From positions 1 to 64,000 of the IMG/VR virus record IMGVR_UViG_3300027754_000003: DNA of 64,000 nt; one strand, 5' to 3'. Positions 41,267-49,733 of the stretch are shown piece after piece; the stretch's first letter is position 1; each line of letters begins with the position of its first letter. The stretch is from a virus. The notes below the pieces were generated by a model. It was not told where the DNA came from, made no database searches, and was given only the letters and a program-made list of their open reading frames with translations. The translations under genes and the position numbers were made by a program.

Positions 41267-41803
41267 CTACCCCTGAAAGGAAGCGACAGCCTCTGGCATA
41301 TTGTCACCACATACGTAGCGCAAGTGCCAAGGCTCTTCGGGAACGACTTCCCATGAGAAACCAAATTTCTTAACATTGGCAATAAGCCAATTAAGACGCT
41401 TTGCTTCACCTGCATTAGCCACATCAACGGCAATGCCGAGGTTGTGCTGGGACTTACCAGGTGTCGCCAGGGTCGCCATACCTTTCTTCAAATACCAAGT
41501 CTTTCCTTCAAAAGTCTTGGTTTTGCCAGTTCCCGTATCGGCTAGTTGATAGCGTGTGAGGAAACCTTTTTTCTGTGTTTCGTAATCACGATATGTGTCG
41601 CCTGCTGAAGTCGGCTTGAGTTCAATACCTTCAGCCTTTGCAGCAGCAACCATTGCAGCCCATGCTTTTGCTGCAATGTGGTGCATCTTTCCGCCACCTA
41701 CTGCTGGAACAAGAAGGTTTGCTGGCAACTTTCCAGGCTCAATGCCCTTAAGGTCTTTTGGCAATACAACTGGAACAATGTAATCCCATGCAACTTTACT
41801 CAT
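41267..41803 (-). CDS. endolysin, M15/VanY-type D,D-peptidase
   Basis: The 178-residue protein has the M15 peptidase motif SQHNLGIAVDVA (His120, Asp127) and EEPWHLRYV (Glu157 region, His160), which coordinate zinc and act as general base. It would cut peptidoglycan peptide links. No separate wall-binding domain is present. It follows TM and lipoprotein genes, so the region is a lysis cassette. Start ATG with GAGGAGG. Confidence 0.88.
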   Translation of the reverse strand: MSKVAWDYIVPVVLPKDLKGIEPGKLPANLLVPAVGGGKMHHIAAKAWAAMVAAAKAEGIELKPTSAGDTYRDYETQKKGFLTRYQLADTGTGKTKTFEGKTWYLKKGMATLATPGKSQHNLGIAVDVANAGEAKRLNWLIANVKKFGFSWEVVPEEPWHLRYVCGDNMPEAVASFQG

Positions 41804-42084
41804 ACTTCTTCCTCCTCAGTAGGAATTTCTGTAATGTCATCTTTTTTCTTAATACCGTTAGACATTACTAAACCTCCAAGAGAGCCAGTAAGGAACACGG
41901 TAAGAGTTTTTAGCAAGTCAATAAAGGCAGCATCGTTAGGTGCTTGTGCTCCAATTGGTTGTGTAATAAACATAAGAGCGTAAACAAAACCAAACACACA
42001 GGCTGCAAATACAAGAGCAAGAACTATGCCAACAAAGAAAATAAGTCGGGCGTGAAGTTCTTCTGGGCTAAATCGTTTTTTCAT
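41800..42084 (-). CDS. small membrane protein, candidate holin, 94 aa
   Basis: Two hydrophobic segments (about residues 14-38 and 56-75) with a short loop, an N-terminal KRFSPEELHAR and a charged acidic C-terminus (ITEIPTEEEEV) give the class II holin look. It overlaps the endolysin start by four bases, which supports the lysis role. Confidence 0.6.
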   Translation of the reverse strand: MKKRFSPEELHARLIFFVGIVLALVFAACVFGFVYALMFITQPIGAQAPNDAAFIDLLKTLTVFLTGSLGGLVMSNGIKKKDDITEIPTEEEEV

Positions 42085-42299
42085 GGGGCTACTGTCTCCT
42101 GTGGGGCTGTGGTATCTACAGTGGATTCATGTGGGTCAAAACCAATCACATCTACGGTGCAGGTTCCTGAAACTTTGCACTCTGGCGGTGTACATTCTTT
42201 AGCATCCCAGTTTGCTGGGTCTTGGCATGTATATCTGTACGCACCGTCATAGCCACAACTTGCCAAAAGCATTACTGAAACAAAGAATAACTTTTTCAT
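42081..42299 (-). CDS. putative lipoprotein, 72 aa
   Basis: An N-terminal signal sequence with a lipobox (LLASC, Cys15) is followed by a Cys-rich region and an acidic/Thr tail. It would be anchored to the outer face of the cytoplasmic membrane. A lipoprotein in a lysis cassette can be a spanin partner in Gram-negatives, but there is no second spanin here. Role unknown; it may alter the membrane or block superinfection. Confidence 0.6.
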   Translation of the reverse strand: MKKLFFVSVMLLASCGYDGAYRYTCQDPANWDAKECTPPECKVSGTCTVDVIGFDPHESTVDTTAPQETVAP

Positions 42300-42514
42300 T
42301 TCTTTTCTTTATCCATATGCCAGTCAATGTGGGTACTTAAACGATTAGCCACGTTTTCAACACCAGTACGAACTTTACGAAGTTCAACCATTACGTTTGC
42401 GTGGTCTTGGCGATTTTCTTTTCTAAAGTTTTTGAATTCCCTTAACAGAAAACCTAATCCTGCCCCTACTACAGGTATAGCAGCAGCGATGATGATTGCC
42501 CACGAGTCCGTCAT
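42296..42514 (-). CDS. membrane protein with coiled coil, candidate holin/antiholin, 72 aa
   Basis: One N-terminal membrane segment (AIIIAAAIPVVGAGLGFLL) is followed by a basic coiled coil (FKNFRKENRQDHANVMVELR). This resembles the DUF2746-type proteins of mycobacteriophages that lie near the lysis genes. It overlaps the lipoprotein gene by four bases. Confidence 0.6.
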   Translation of the reverse strand: MTDSWAIIIAAAIPVVGAGLGFLLREFKNFRKENRQDHANVMVELRKVRTGVENVANRLSTHIDWHMDKEKK

Positions 42515-42517
42515 AGA

Positions 42518-43672
42518 TCACTCAGCATTCCAAAATTGAGGACCATTCATTTTCCTACGAACAACATCGTGCATTGGAATATTGAATGTTTGTACTGGAG
42601 AAACTGGTGATTCGTCACCTTCAAAAGTTGCACCTGGTGTGTACGGTGTGTGTTTGTCAGTTAAAAACTGTTCTGCTTTTGCTTGACGTTCAGGAGCACG
42701 TTTTGAAAATCCAGGGCTTTTAGCACGAAGCATTCCAGCACTACCAGTAAATGGGCGTAATGGGATAACGTCATGTTCGTCATAATCAACAGCAGACATT
42801 ACCAATGGTCCACCTTTAAACTGAACGCTTACATGAGATGGGATTTCTTTAGGGTGCGTGGATGTTCCATAGTTTGTTGCAGGAACGGCAATGTCAATAC
42901 CACGACTTTGTAATTGTTTGCCACGAGCAAGAGTTGTTTGCCCACTCCAACTAGGTACTCGCACTACGTTAGGTTGTCTCCAAGTAGGCTCTGGTCCTGG
43001 AAGCACATCTTTTGCTAACCCTTTTCCATACTCTGAGACAAGTAAACTTGGATAACCTTTGAATGGACCATCTTCTTGAGGTTTTGAGTGTCTACCTATT
43101 ACGTAGTCACCAATGTCCATTTCGTCTATTAGCAATTCACTTGTTGCGTCAAACCTACCCACAGCAAGTTTTGGTCCATGACCTTTTGCTCTGTTATAGG
43201 TTGCCGCATCTCTCACGTGGTTATCAACCTCATTAGCAAGAAGAGCAACAGCATCTGGACCCATTTGCTCAAGAGCATTAGTTCTTGCTATTTGATTAGC
43301 AAGGTCTTGAAAACCACTGTCATGCAGACAAGCCGCAGTACATGGGCCAGTCTTATGTCGGCAAGTATCCGCAGTAGCAAATTTACCTGCTGGTGTCAGG
43401 TACATTCCTCTCATAAGTGCATGTTGCACCGTTGGGTCCGATGCGCTTCCTGTTTTATCAAATTTTATACTGCCACTTAAAAACTTAATGTCCTTACTGG
43501 CTCTTAATGGTTCTCCAGTTTTCTTGTCATTACGCATAGGATTCTCAGTTGCGTCTGCAATACTTTGAAATTTCTTTTGAGCCATTTGTAGTTTTCGGTC
43601 ATCTTTGTGGACCTTTTCTACATCTGCATATGAAATTTTGGCTAATTGTTCGTCAAGCCATCGCCGTGCCAT
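42518..43672 (-). CDS. hypothetical protein with Cys motif, 384 aa
   Basis: A helical basic N-terminal 60 residues leads into an alpha/beta protein with DTCRHKTGPCTAACLHDSG (three to four Cys), recalling the gp88-like proteins of mycobacteriophages, and a C-terminal MKD-like run of Arg/Lys. I cannot assign function with confidence. It is followed after three bases by a TM protein gene. Confidence 0.5.
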   Translation of the reverse strand: MARRWLDEQLAKISYADVEKVHKDDRKLQMAQKKFQSIADATENPMRNDKKTGEPLRASKDIKFLSGSIKFDKTGSASDPTVQHALMRGMYLTPAGKFATADTCRHKTGPCTAACLHDSGFQDLANQIARTNALEQMGPDAVALLANEVDNHVRDAATYNRAKGHGPKLAVGRFDATSELLIDEMDIGDYVIGRHSKPQEDGPFKGYPSLLVSEYGKGLAKDVLPGPEPTWRQPNVVRVPSWSGQTTLARGKQLQSRGIDIAVPATNYGTSTHPKEIPSHVSVQFKGGPLVMSAVDYDEHDVIPLRPFTGSAGMLRAKSPGFSKRAPERQAKAEQFLTDKHTPYTPGATFEGDESPVSPVQTFNIPMHDVVRRKMNGPQFWNAE

Positions 43673-43676
43673 GTTG

Positions 43677-44219
43677 TTACCCCTGCTCGTAGTCGTACTG
43701 GTCTTTACGACCCTTACTCACGTGAATAGCCCTACGGCGAAGGTCAGTCTCTTTTACTAAACGACCTTCATCCTCTGGGAGAACTGTGTCTTTAAGTTTC
43801 TTGTCAAGCATTGGTTTACCAGGACCAAACGCAGAATCAATTGGGTCAGACAACGGGTCACGTTGTCTGAATTGAGATTCCTGTAATGTGTCTGCTGCTT
43901 GTAGGTCACGGGGAACTACATAACCAGTTGGTTGATAAACCTTGACACCCATGTCATTCTTAAGATAAGAGGTAAGAACAAATGGGTGTCGGCGTTCACG
44001 AGTTTTAGGTGGTGGGGCGACCTGAAAGGAAGAGTAGAACTGACCAGTTCTGCTTACGTACAAACTAGGACTATACGCTCCCGTAGGGCTTAGTCCATAC
44101 GTTTGGGCAATGCTTTCCTTTAGGTCATCAGTTGAAGTTAGAGCAGGCGAGTCAGAACCAAGTGGTTCAGAACCCGTTGCACCAGCGTCAACACCTGAGT
44201 CGCCGCCGACATCTGACAT
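43677..44219 (-). CDS. hydrophilic hypothetical protein, 180 aa
   Basis: The N-terminal 40 residues are Gly/Ser/Asp-rich, the rest is charged with Pro and Tyr. It has no membrane part or known motif. It may be a structural or virion-internal protein, given its place between terminase and lysis genes. Confidence 0.55.
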   Translation of the reverse strand: MSDVGGDSGVDAGATGSEPLGSDSPALTSTDDLKESIAQTYGLSPTGAYSPSLYVSRTGQFYSSFQVAPPPKTRERRHPFVLTSYLKNDMGVKVYQPTGYVVPRDLQAADTLQESQFRQRDPLSDPIDSAFGPGKPMLDKKLKDTVLPEDEGRLVKETDLRRRAIHVSKGRKDQYDYEQG

Positions 44220-44221
44220 GG

Positions 44222-44623
44222 TTAGTCGTTAACAACCGTCACGTTTGGTCGGTTCATGTGACCACCTGAGTTATATGAGTACTCAAACTGTGGCATGTCA
44301 TCGCCTGCCATTGCACCTTCAACAAACTCTGAAAGCACTGATGGCGCTTCAACCCACGATGCTGAACCAACATGAGCACGTTCACGCATGGTGTCTGCTG
44401 CATGCTTGTAGAACATCTCTGGGTTGTTCTGGTTCATTCGCAAAGGCGATGGTGCGGTGTCCTCGTAGGCTCCACGACCAAAGTCGTTTGGAACGTCAGT
44501 GTCTGTTGCGACACCTTCTTCAAAACGGAGAGGTCCTTTGTTGCCTGGGATGCTTGGGGCCATGTTGCGTTCAAAAACGGTTGAGTCCCGTTCAGGAAAC
44601 ATTGGCGATGGTGCTACTGTCAT
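44222..44623 (-). CDS. hydrophilic hypothetical protein, 133 aa
   Basis: The protein is Pro-, Asn- and Met-rich and probably largely unstructured, with a helical piece NPEMFYKHAADTMRERAHVG. It follows the terminase gene after 40 bases. Function unknown. Confidence 0.55.
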   Translation of the reverse strand: MTVAPSPMFPERDSTVFERNMAPSIPGNKGPLRFEEGVATDTDVPNDFGRGAYEDTAPSPLRMNQNNPEMFYKHAADTMRERAHVGSASWVEAPSVLSEFVEGAMAGDDMPQFEYSYNSGGHMNRPNVTVVND

Positions 44624-44663
44624 GTGTTACTCCTTGGAAAATAAGGTTTCCATAAGAATACCA

Positions 44664-46229
44664 CTAATTGAAAAAGGGATTTTCGCCAACTTGAATAGTG
44701 GGCATGGCATCGTACACAGACATGGCACAGGCAAGAGCCAATGAGTCTGGGTAGTCGTCAAATGCGCCCTTCTCATTAGGGGCTTCAGCCAACATATATG
44801 GACCACGATAGACCTTTTCAAGGTCATTCATCTGCTGATTAAAGCGCTTCCATGAACGGGTACGGCGAGCCTTAGAGTGTCCTGGGATTACTAATTGCTC
44901 ACGTTGAATCAATTCAGTTAGGTGTACCCAACGCTGGTTTTGATTTTTAGAGTCAGAAGTCATTGAAATCACTTCTATCTGGGGTAGCAAAATCTTAAGT
45001 CGTTCTGCCACAGCACCACCGACACCTTGTGAATCCACACCAATACGAAGAACATCGTAGTTTCTTAGGAAGTCAATGATTTGAAAATACTGCTGTTCCC
45101 ATTCTTGGTCGTTGATTTCTAGCCAGTTAAGAATGCGGTGCTCGTAAAAACCAAAAGGGTCTGGATGGTCCCAGTCAACCCAGCAGACAGTTACTACGGT
45201 AGAGTCGTTTGAACGAGCAACGTCAATCCCCACTACTACAGGAGTACGCCACCACTGTTTTACCAACGGCATAGATGGGTCGTAAAGTCTTTCCATACGT
45301 TCCTCAGTGACGAACATTCCCTTTTCCAACATCCATCGGTTGCAATACGACATCTGAAATTCGTCAGAGTCTTCACCAATGCGGAGTTTTTCTTTAGCAA
45401 TAAACTTCCCATAGTTAGAGTTGTATTTAGAAGCAACTTTGTAGTCGTACTCAAAATGGCAATCTCGTATTACTTTCCTGCTTTGGTTAATACGCCGTTT
45501 GTTGTATTGAATCATCTTGTAGAAATAGGACTTGTTACGAGAAGCCGTTCCAGTGAGCATGATGCTCCCGTTGTTAAACGCCAACATCGGCTTGATTGAC
45601 TTGGTAATCATAAACTCATCGGCTTCCTGAGCCTCGTCAATAAGCACAAAGTGGTAGGTCTTTGACTCAATCTTTGCCTTTGGGTTACAGGTCTGCATTC
45701 GGCAGATAGAACCAGAGCGCTTCATGGTGATGATTTTTCCCTTACCACGAGTACCACCAGAGGTAGCCTTGTCATCTAGTTCAGGGTCAAGGAGAAAACC
45801 AAGAGCGTGGTCGCTAGTCAAACGACTGACAATACGGCTAAACACGGTGTCTGCTTGGTCTTCAGTTGGGGCAAATACTCCAACCCAGAAACCTTTTTCA
45901 AACTTAGATAACCACGTTGGATAGATGCCTGAAAGTTTTGGAAGGATAACCATCATTGATGCAAGCACGTTGGAAAGCACTTCTGATTTACCAGATTGGC
46001 GAGTTGCAATTAAAGTTATTTCTTCACCGTCACCTAAGACAATGGACTCAATGATTCGGTACGCAATAGGGATTTGGTACGGAAATAGTTCAACATTGCA
46101 AAATTGCTCGGTAAAGAGAACCAGTTTTGTAACTAACTGGTCAACAAATTCAGCCGAGGTTTCGTCAAGTTCCTCAACTAATTCTTCGGCTAGTAACTCT
46201 TGTTCTTGGTCCAATAGGGAATCCGACAT
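44664..46229 (-). CDS. terL: terminase large subunit
   Basis: The 521-residue product has the ATPase motif ATRQSGKS (75-82), Walker B LIDEAQEADEF (196 onward) and a coupling-type TGTASRNKS. The C-terminal nuclease half has Asp336 in VVGIDVARSNDST, Asp399 in IGVDSQGVGG and a third acidic motif in GAFDDYPDSLALA. It cuts and pumps DNA into the head. No clear small-subunit gene is near; the two small genes next upstream are candidates. Confidence 0.93.
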   Translation of the reverse strand: MSDSLLDQEQELLAEELVEELDETSAEFVDQLVTKLVLFTEQFCNVELFPYQIPIAYRIIESIVLGDGEEITLIATRQSGKSEVLSNVLASMMVILPKLSGIYPTWLSKFEKGFWVGVFAPTEDQADTVFSRIVSRLTSDHALGFLLDPELDDKATSGGTRGKGKIITMKRSGSICRMQTCNPKAKIESKTYHFVLIDEAQEADEFMITKSIKPMLAFNNGSIMLTGTASRNKSYFYKMIQYNKRRINQSRKVIRDCHFEYDYKVASKYNSNYGKFIAKEKLRIGEDSDEFQMSYCNRWMLEKGMFVTEERMERLYDPSMPLVKQWWRTPVVVGIDVARSNDSTVVTVCWVDWDHPDPFGFYEHRILNWLEINDQEWEQQYFQIIDFLRNYDVLRIGVDSQGVGGAVAERLKILLPQIEVISMTSDSKNQNQRWVHLTELIQREQLVIPGHSKARRTRSWKRFNQQMNDLEKVYRGPYMLAEAPNEKGAFDDYPDSLALACAMSVYDAMPTIQVGENPFFN

Positions 46230-46250
46230 ACCCTACAAGCCTACCTCACT

Positions 46251-46487
46251 TTAGAAAAGTGATAGTTGGTCAGGGTTATTAGGGGCAAATAGGCGGCGTT
46301 GTTCTTCCATTTCTTCCACTACCTTTTCTACCTGACGGAGAAAATCATGCATGTCTGCTGTGTCTGCAACTAGTCGGTAGTCAATTCTCTTTAGCAACCC
46401 ATTGTGTGGGAATGCTTGAACACGAACCGCTAGGTCATTGGCTAACCCAATGGTTTGGTCCATCTTAAGTTCTTCAGGTGCTCTCAT
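46251..46487 (-). CDS. small hypothetical protein upstream of terminase, 78 aa
   Basis: The protein is helical, with a heptad-like charged C-terminal half DMHDFLRQVEKVVEEMEEQR and a short Leu-Phe end. It could be a terminase small subunit or its partner by position. The start overlaps the stop of the 80-aa gene by four bases. Confidence 0.5.
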   Translation of the reverse strand: MRAPEELKMDQTIGLANDLAVRVQAFPHNGLLKRIDYRLVADTADMHDFLRQVEKVVEEMEEQRRLFAPNNPDQLSLF

Positions 46488-46726
46488 TGTTTCCTACTCT
46501 CTAGTTCTGACCAAATTATTTGTAATGCTTCCACACAATCGCTAACTTCACTTGCAGGAGCATCTTTAAATCTCCAGGCATCAAAAGAAGCGCCTAAAGA
46601 CATGATTGAATTATCCATCCAACCATACAAAGCGGAGTTGTCTAATTTAGAGGCTCGTTGCTGTGCCTTGCTTGGCGGAAGTTTATCATGTGATTTTTCT
46701 TCCTTTTTAAATATTCCTAGTGCCAC
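46484..46726 (-). CDS. small hypothetical protein, 80 aa (GTG start)
   Basis: GTG at 46726 overlaps the preceding stop region; GAGGAG lies upstream. A basic N-terminal stretch (FKKEEKSHDKLPPSKAQQRA) is followed by a helical SLGASFDAWRFKDAP region. Family not recognised; small-terminase role is possible but unproven. Confidence 0.5.
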   Translation of the reverse strand: MALGIFKKEEKSHDKLPPSKAQQRASKLDNSALYGWMDNSIMSLGASFDAWRFKDAPASEVSDCVEALQIIWSELESRKQ

Positions 46727-46986
46727 TGCTTTATCTCCTCTACTGTTGTATCCATCTCACGACCACCAAGAGCAAATAGTAGTCCTTCTCTTTCACCTTT
46801 GATGTTGTTCTTTTTGCATACTCCAAATTGTAATAAATACTTACCAAACTTTAATTGTGGTCCTTTACCTGTTCGCCAGTACCCACCAAGTTCTTGACAT
46901 GTACCCATAGCAATATGCGGAATGTTGGGCGTACCTGTATTGCGAACAATCCAATAAAAAGACCAAAACCCACGAACTTTATTCAT
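46717..46986 (-). CDS. hypothetical protein, 89 aa
   Basis: The protein is basic and aromatic, with Trp/Tyr/Gly-rich FWSFYWIVRNTGTPNIPHIA and CQELGGYWRTGKGPQLKF segments. It has no recognised family. It overlaps the next gene by 10 bases and starts with ATG. Confidence 0.5.
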   Translation of the reverse strand: MNKVRGFWSFYWIVRNTGTPNIPHIAMGTCQELGGYWRTGKGPQLKFGKYLLQFGVCKKNNIKGEREGLLFALGGREMDTTVEEIKQWH

Positions 46987-47004
46987 GGTTTTAGATACTA
47001 GCGG

Positions 47005-47565
47005 TTATTGCCAGTCAAGTGGGAGTTGACCCTGTCGTGTATCTTGTTTCTCAATACCAGGATAACCTTGATCTGCTTGTTGTTGGCTAAACGCACCGTG
47101 TTGTAGTTTTTTACCTAACGGGGTTGCTTGTTGCCTATTGAAGTGGTCTGGGTCGTAATCCACATAACCACCACTCATACCGCCAGTATTAAAAGTTTTA
47201 CCCTTTGACAAGGCTTCGTAGAAACTTTTTGCTTGGTACACAGGGACATTGTTGAATACGTACTTGGTTGGGTTCTTCCTTCCCTTCTTTCCACGAAAGT
47301 CCATGTAGATATCCCCCACCATAGTTTCTGGGTTAAAGAAGTACTGGACAAAAGTAAAGCGAGTACTATCTTGTCCGTTGGTTCGTTCACCCAGCATGTC
47401 ATCAGTTGCGTTATCCACGCCACCACTGTTGGCTACCCAAGGGTCAAAGCACTCTTCTCGGTTAAACAAGTTTTCTTTTGTTTGTTCATCAGAAAGGGCA
47501 AACGCCTGTAAAGAGTCCTTGATTCTTGCTTTACCAGCGTTTCCTAAACCTCGTGCTCTAGCCAT
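47005..47565 (-). CDS. KTSC-domain-like protein, 186 aa
   Basis: Residues about 80-125 resemble a KTSC domain: VGDIYMDFRGKKGRKNPTKY then VFNNVPVYQAKSFYEALSKG and KTFN. The N-terminal and C-terminal parts are hydrophilic. KTSC domains are small and of uncertain function, known from lysyl-tRNA synthetase C-termini. ATG follows a TATAAT by six bases (see promoter entry), suggesting a leaderless mRNA. Confidence 0.6.
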   Translation of the reverse strand: MARARGLGNAGKARIKDSLQAFALSDEQTKENLFNREECFDPWVANSGGVDNATDDMLGERTNGQDSTRFTFVQYFFNPETMVGDIYMDFRGKKGRKNPTKYVFNNVPVYQAKSFYEALSKGKTFNTGGMSGGYVDYDPDHFNRQQATPLGKKLQHGAFSQQQADQGYPGIEKQDTRQGQLPLDWQ

Positions 47566-47571
47566 ACCCTA

Positions 47572-47577
47572 ATTATA
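47572..47577 (-). promoter_or_regulatory. TATAAT -10 box of a possible leaderless promoter
   Basis: The minus strand reads TATAAT followed by six bases and then the ATG at 47565, so a transcript would begin at or near the start codon. No ribosome site is present. A -35 is not clear. It is one of three similar arrangements in this window. Confidence 0.5.
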
Positions 47578-47580
47578 GAT

Positions 47581-47597
47581 TACTTCCCTAAGAAGTA
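47581..47597. repeat. 6-bp hairpin upstream of the leaderless gene
   Basis: TACTTC and GAAGTA pair around a five-base loop just upstream of the TATAAT box and 6 bases after the epimerase stop. It may be the terminator of the epimerase gene or an operator. Confidence 0.4.
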
Positions 47598-47602
47598 GTT
47601 TA

Positions 47603-48469
47603 TTACCTTTGTTCCCGTACAGCCCTTGCAATTCCTTCTTCAAGGGATATCTTTGGGGTGTAGAAAGAAAGCATTTTCGTAGGGTCGCAAACACGATATT
47701 GAACACCTTCTGGTGCTCCAATTATTCTTTCAAACTCAGGAGAGTAACCGCATTCAGTTGCTACTAAAGTTGCCAAGTCATTAAATGAGGTAACTCGCCC
47801 AAGCCCTAAGTTTACTGGACCTTGTATGTCTTGTTGTACGGCTTCTAATGTTGCCGCAACAACGTCTTCCATGTGTATAAAATCTCTTACTTGGTTTCCT
47901 GAACCCCAAATTTTAAATGGATTTGCTTGCTCTACACCACGTTTAATAAAAGATGGGAAAGGGTAGTCAAGCGACTGGTCTTCTCCGTATCCAGAAAACG
48001 GTCTGAACACATGGACTCTTAGCCCTTCTTTTTCTGCATAACTTGCAAGCATCTCTCCAGTTAGTTTTGCCCAACCGTATGTGTAGTCAGGAGATTGAAT
48101 GTTGTTTAAATCAATATCCGACTCAGTTAGGTGGTGCGTAGAACCATAATCTTGTAACTTTATTGGATAAGCAGCCGAAGAAGAATAATAAATAATCTTT
48201 CCTGGTTTTGTTCTTAACGCCCACTGAAACAATTCAGAATCAATTGCGAGGTCTACTGCGACAGATAGTGGCTCGCCCTCTATGGTCGCCCTTCCTCCAA
48301 CAATTGCCGCTAAGTGAACAACGAGGTCAAAGTGTGTTTCATCTGTTGCAAAAAACTTACGAGCATCTATTCCGTTTTTTATGTCTACACCTGTGATGTC
48401 GTGACCATCAAGCGCTTTGTGGAAATATCCCCCAACAAACCCTGCATCGCCAGTAATAAGAATTTTCAT
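47603..48469 (-). CDS. NAD-dependent sugar epimerase/dehydratase (SDR extended)
   Basis: The 288-residue product begins with the Rossmann motif MKILITGDAGFVGGYF (GxxGxxG) and has ISSS-like YYSSSAAYP and the YGWAK catalytic Tyr-x-x-x-Lys. These are the marks of extended SDR enzymes that epimerise or dehydrate nucleotide sugars. Ends with C-terminal substrate domain features. It probably supplies an activated sugar for the glycosyltransferases upstream. Start overlaps the methyltransferase stop as ATGA. Confidence 0.85.
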   Translation of the reverse strand: MKILITGDAGFVGGYFHKALDGHDITGVDIKNGIDARKFFATDETHFDLVVHLAAIVGGRATIEGEPLSVAVDLAIDSELFQWALRTKPGKIIYYSSSAAYPIKLQDYGSTHHLTESDIDLNNIQSPDYTYGWAKLTGEMLASYAEKEGLRVHVFRPFSGYGEDQSLDYPFPSFIKRGVEQANPFKIWGSGNQVRDFIHMEDVVAATLEAVQQDIQGPVNLGLGRVTSFNDLATLVATECGYSPEFERIIGAPEGVQYRVCDPTKMLSFYTPKISLEEGIARAVREQR

Positions 48470-49026
48470 TTACATCCCCACATTCCATATATGTATGGTT
48501 CGCCAAATACTGTTGTATCCAACATAACAAAAACATCTGGAGTCCAGCCAGCATTCTTCAGAAGAGTTTCAACATCTTGCCTGCCCCAGGCCCAATAGTG
48601 CTCTTCATTTGTGTCATACCAAGCATCAATTGGGGTTGAAAGGACCAATGTTTGTGATTTACTTCTTATTAAGTTTAGGACTGAACTTGGGTCTTCAACA
48701 TGCTCAATGCTTTCTGAACAAATATACAAGTCAACATTGTCAATCTTTGGCAAATTAACTTCAAGAGGCCCAGAGTATTCATGACCCTTTGCATAATCTC
48801 CAAGTATTGTTTTTTTGATGCCTAGCGCTTTAGCGATTGCACCATTGCCGCAACTCAGGTCAGCAACTGATTCCGCCTTTGCCTGGTAAGCCATGTCTTT
48901 AGCGAGTTGTATTGTTGTATTTACTCTGATTCCATGCCCACGCCCATATATTGCATGGTCGTGTGGTGTGGGATAGATTTCTGCTAGTTCTTTAACAGTA
49001 TGGAACTCTCGTAATTTTTTTATCAC
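48466..49026 (-). CDS. SAM-dependent methyltransferase-like protein (GTG start)
   Basis: The 186-residue protein shows a class I methyltransferase pattern: SVADLSCGNGAIAKALG (SAM-binding loop), then DNVDLYICSESIEHVEDP, which is the motif 4/acidic region, and a C-terminal WGRQDVETLLKNAGW. Found beside epimerase and glycosyltransferase genes, it may methylate a sugar or a lipid-like acceptor. GTG overlaps the upstream stop as GTGA. Confidence 0.75.
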   Translation of the reverse strand: MIKKLREFHTVKELAEIYPTPHDHAIYGRGHGIRVNTTIQLAKDMAYQAKAESVADLSCGNGAIAKALGIKKTILGDYAKGHEYSGPLEVNLPKIDNVDLYICSESIEHVEDPSSVLNLIRSKSQTLVLSTPIDAWYDTNEEHYWAWGRQDVETLLKNAGWTPDVFVMLDTTVFGEPYIYGMWGCK

Positions 49027-49733
49027 CTGTGAACCGTCATGTCATGACCACGAGTTTCAATAGCACCAACCGATTCTGGGAAATGTCGTGCAATACAGTC
49101 TTCACGCACATATGTCGGAATTTTTAGATAGTGGAGTGCATCATGATGGAAGCATGGGTCGTCTGACATGTTCCTGTCCATATCCCACCTCCATCTAATT
49201 CCAGAGAATACATCTCTTGCAATAAAGATTGCTGCGGCTGATGCCATTGCATCCATCACTGGAAATGGATACTTGTCAATTACTGGACCACGCAAACCAT
49301 ATGTCGTAATGTATGGAGCGCAAAGAGGGTGGTTCATCTCCAACATTCTTGGAAGAATATCGTCTGGTGGCATGGTGTCAGCAGCAAGAAACAACATATG
49401 TGTGCATGCAGGATTTGACATTGCAAAATCATTTACCAAGTTCTGACCAACCGTGATGTGACGAACTCTGTTCTTGGTGCTGACTTCGGTGCGCCCATCA
49501 TCTAGTGAGTATGTCCAGTATGTTCCACCAATGGCTTCAAGGCGTTCAATAAACGGTTTAAGAGGTTCTAAACCACGAGCGTCTACCTGAATTGCTGCAA
49601 AATATGTAACATCAGTCCAATTCCCGAACTGCTGATACTGCTCTTTAACCTGTTCTGCATTTCGCATCCACGAACCCCAATGGTCTTCGTTATCCATCAC
49701 AAATGCATGCACTGTTGTTCCTACAACTATCAT
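49023..49733 (-). CDS. GT-A-like glycosyltransferase, 236 aa
   Basis: The start is taken as the ATG at 49733, overlapping the stop of the GT-B gene; a TTG start further up reads into that gene. Features are a Rossmann-like MIVVGTTVHAFVMDNEDHW, CTHMLFLAADTMPPDDILPR (a likely DxD-like acidic motif) and SGIRWRWDMDRNMSDDPCFH. The call of a GT-A fold is by pattern; donor and acceptor are unknown. Confidence 0.6.
   Translation of the reverse strand: MIVVGTTVHAFVMDNEDHWGSWMRNAEQVKEQYQQFGNWTDVTYFAAIQVDARGLEPLKPFIERLEAIGGTYWTYSLDDGRTEVSTKNRVRHITVGQNLVNDFAMSNPACTHMLFLAADTMPPDDILPRMLEMNHPLCAPYITTYGLRGPVIDKYPFPVMDAMASAAAIFIARDVFSGIRWRWDMDRNMSDDPCFHHDALHYLKIPTYVREDCIARHFPESVGAIETRGHDMTVHR

Noticed and set aside
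43178-43480. Plus-strand frame opposite the 384-aa gene
   Set aside because: Shadow frame with no ribosome site and no homology-like pattern.
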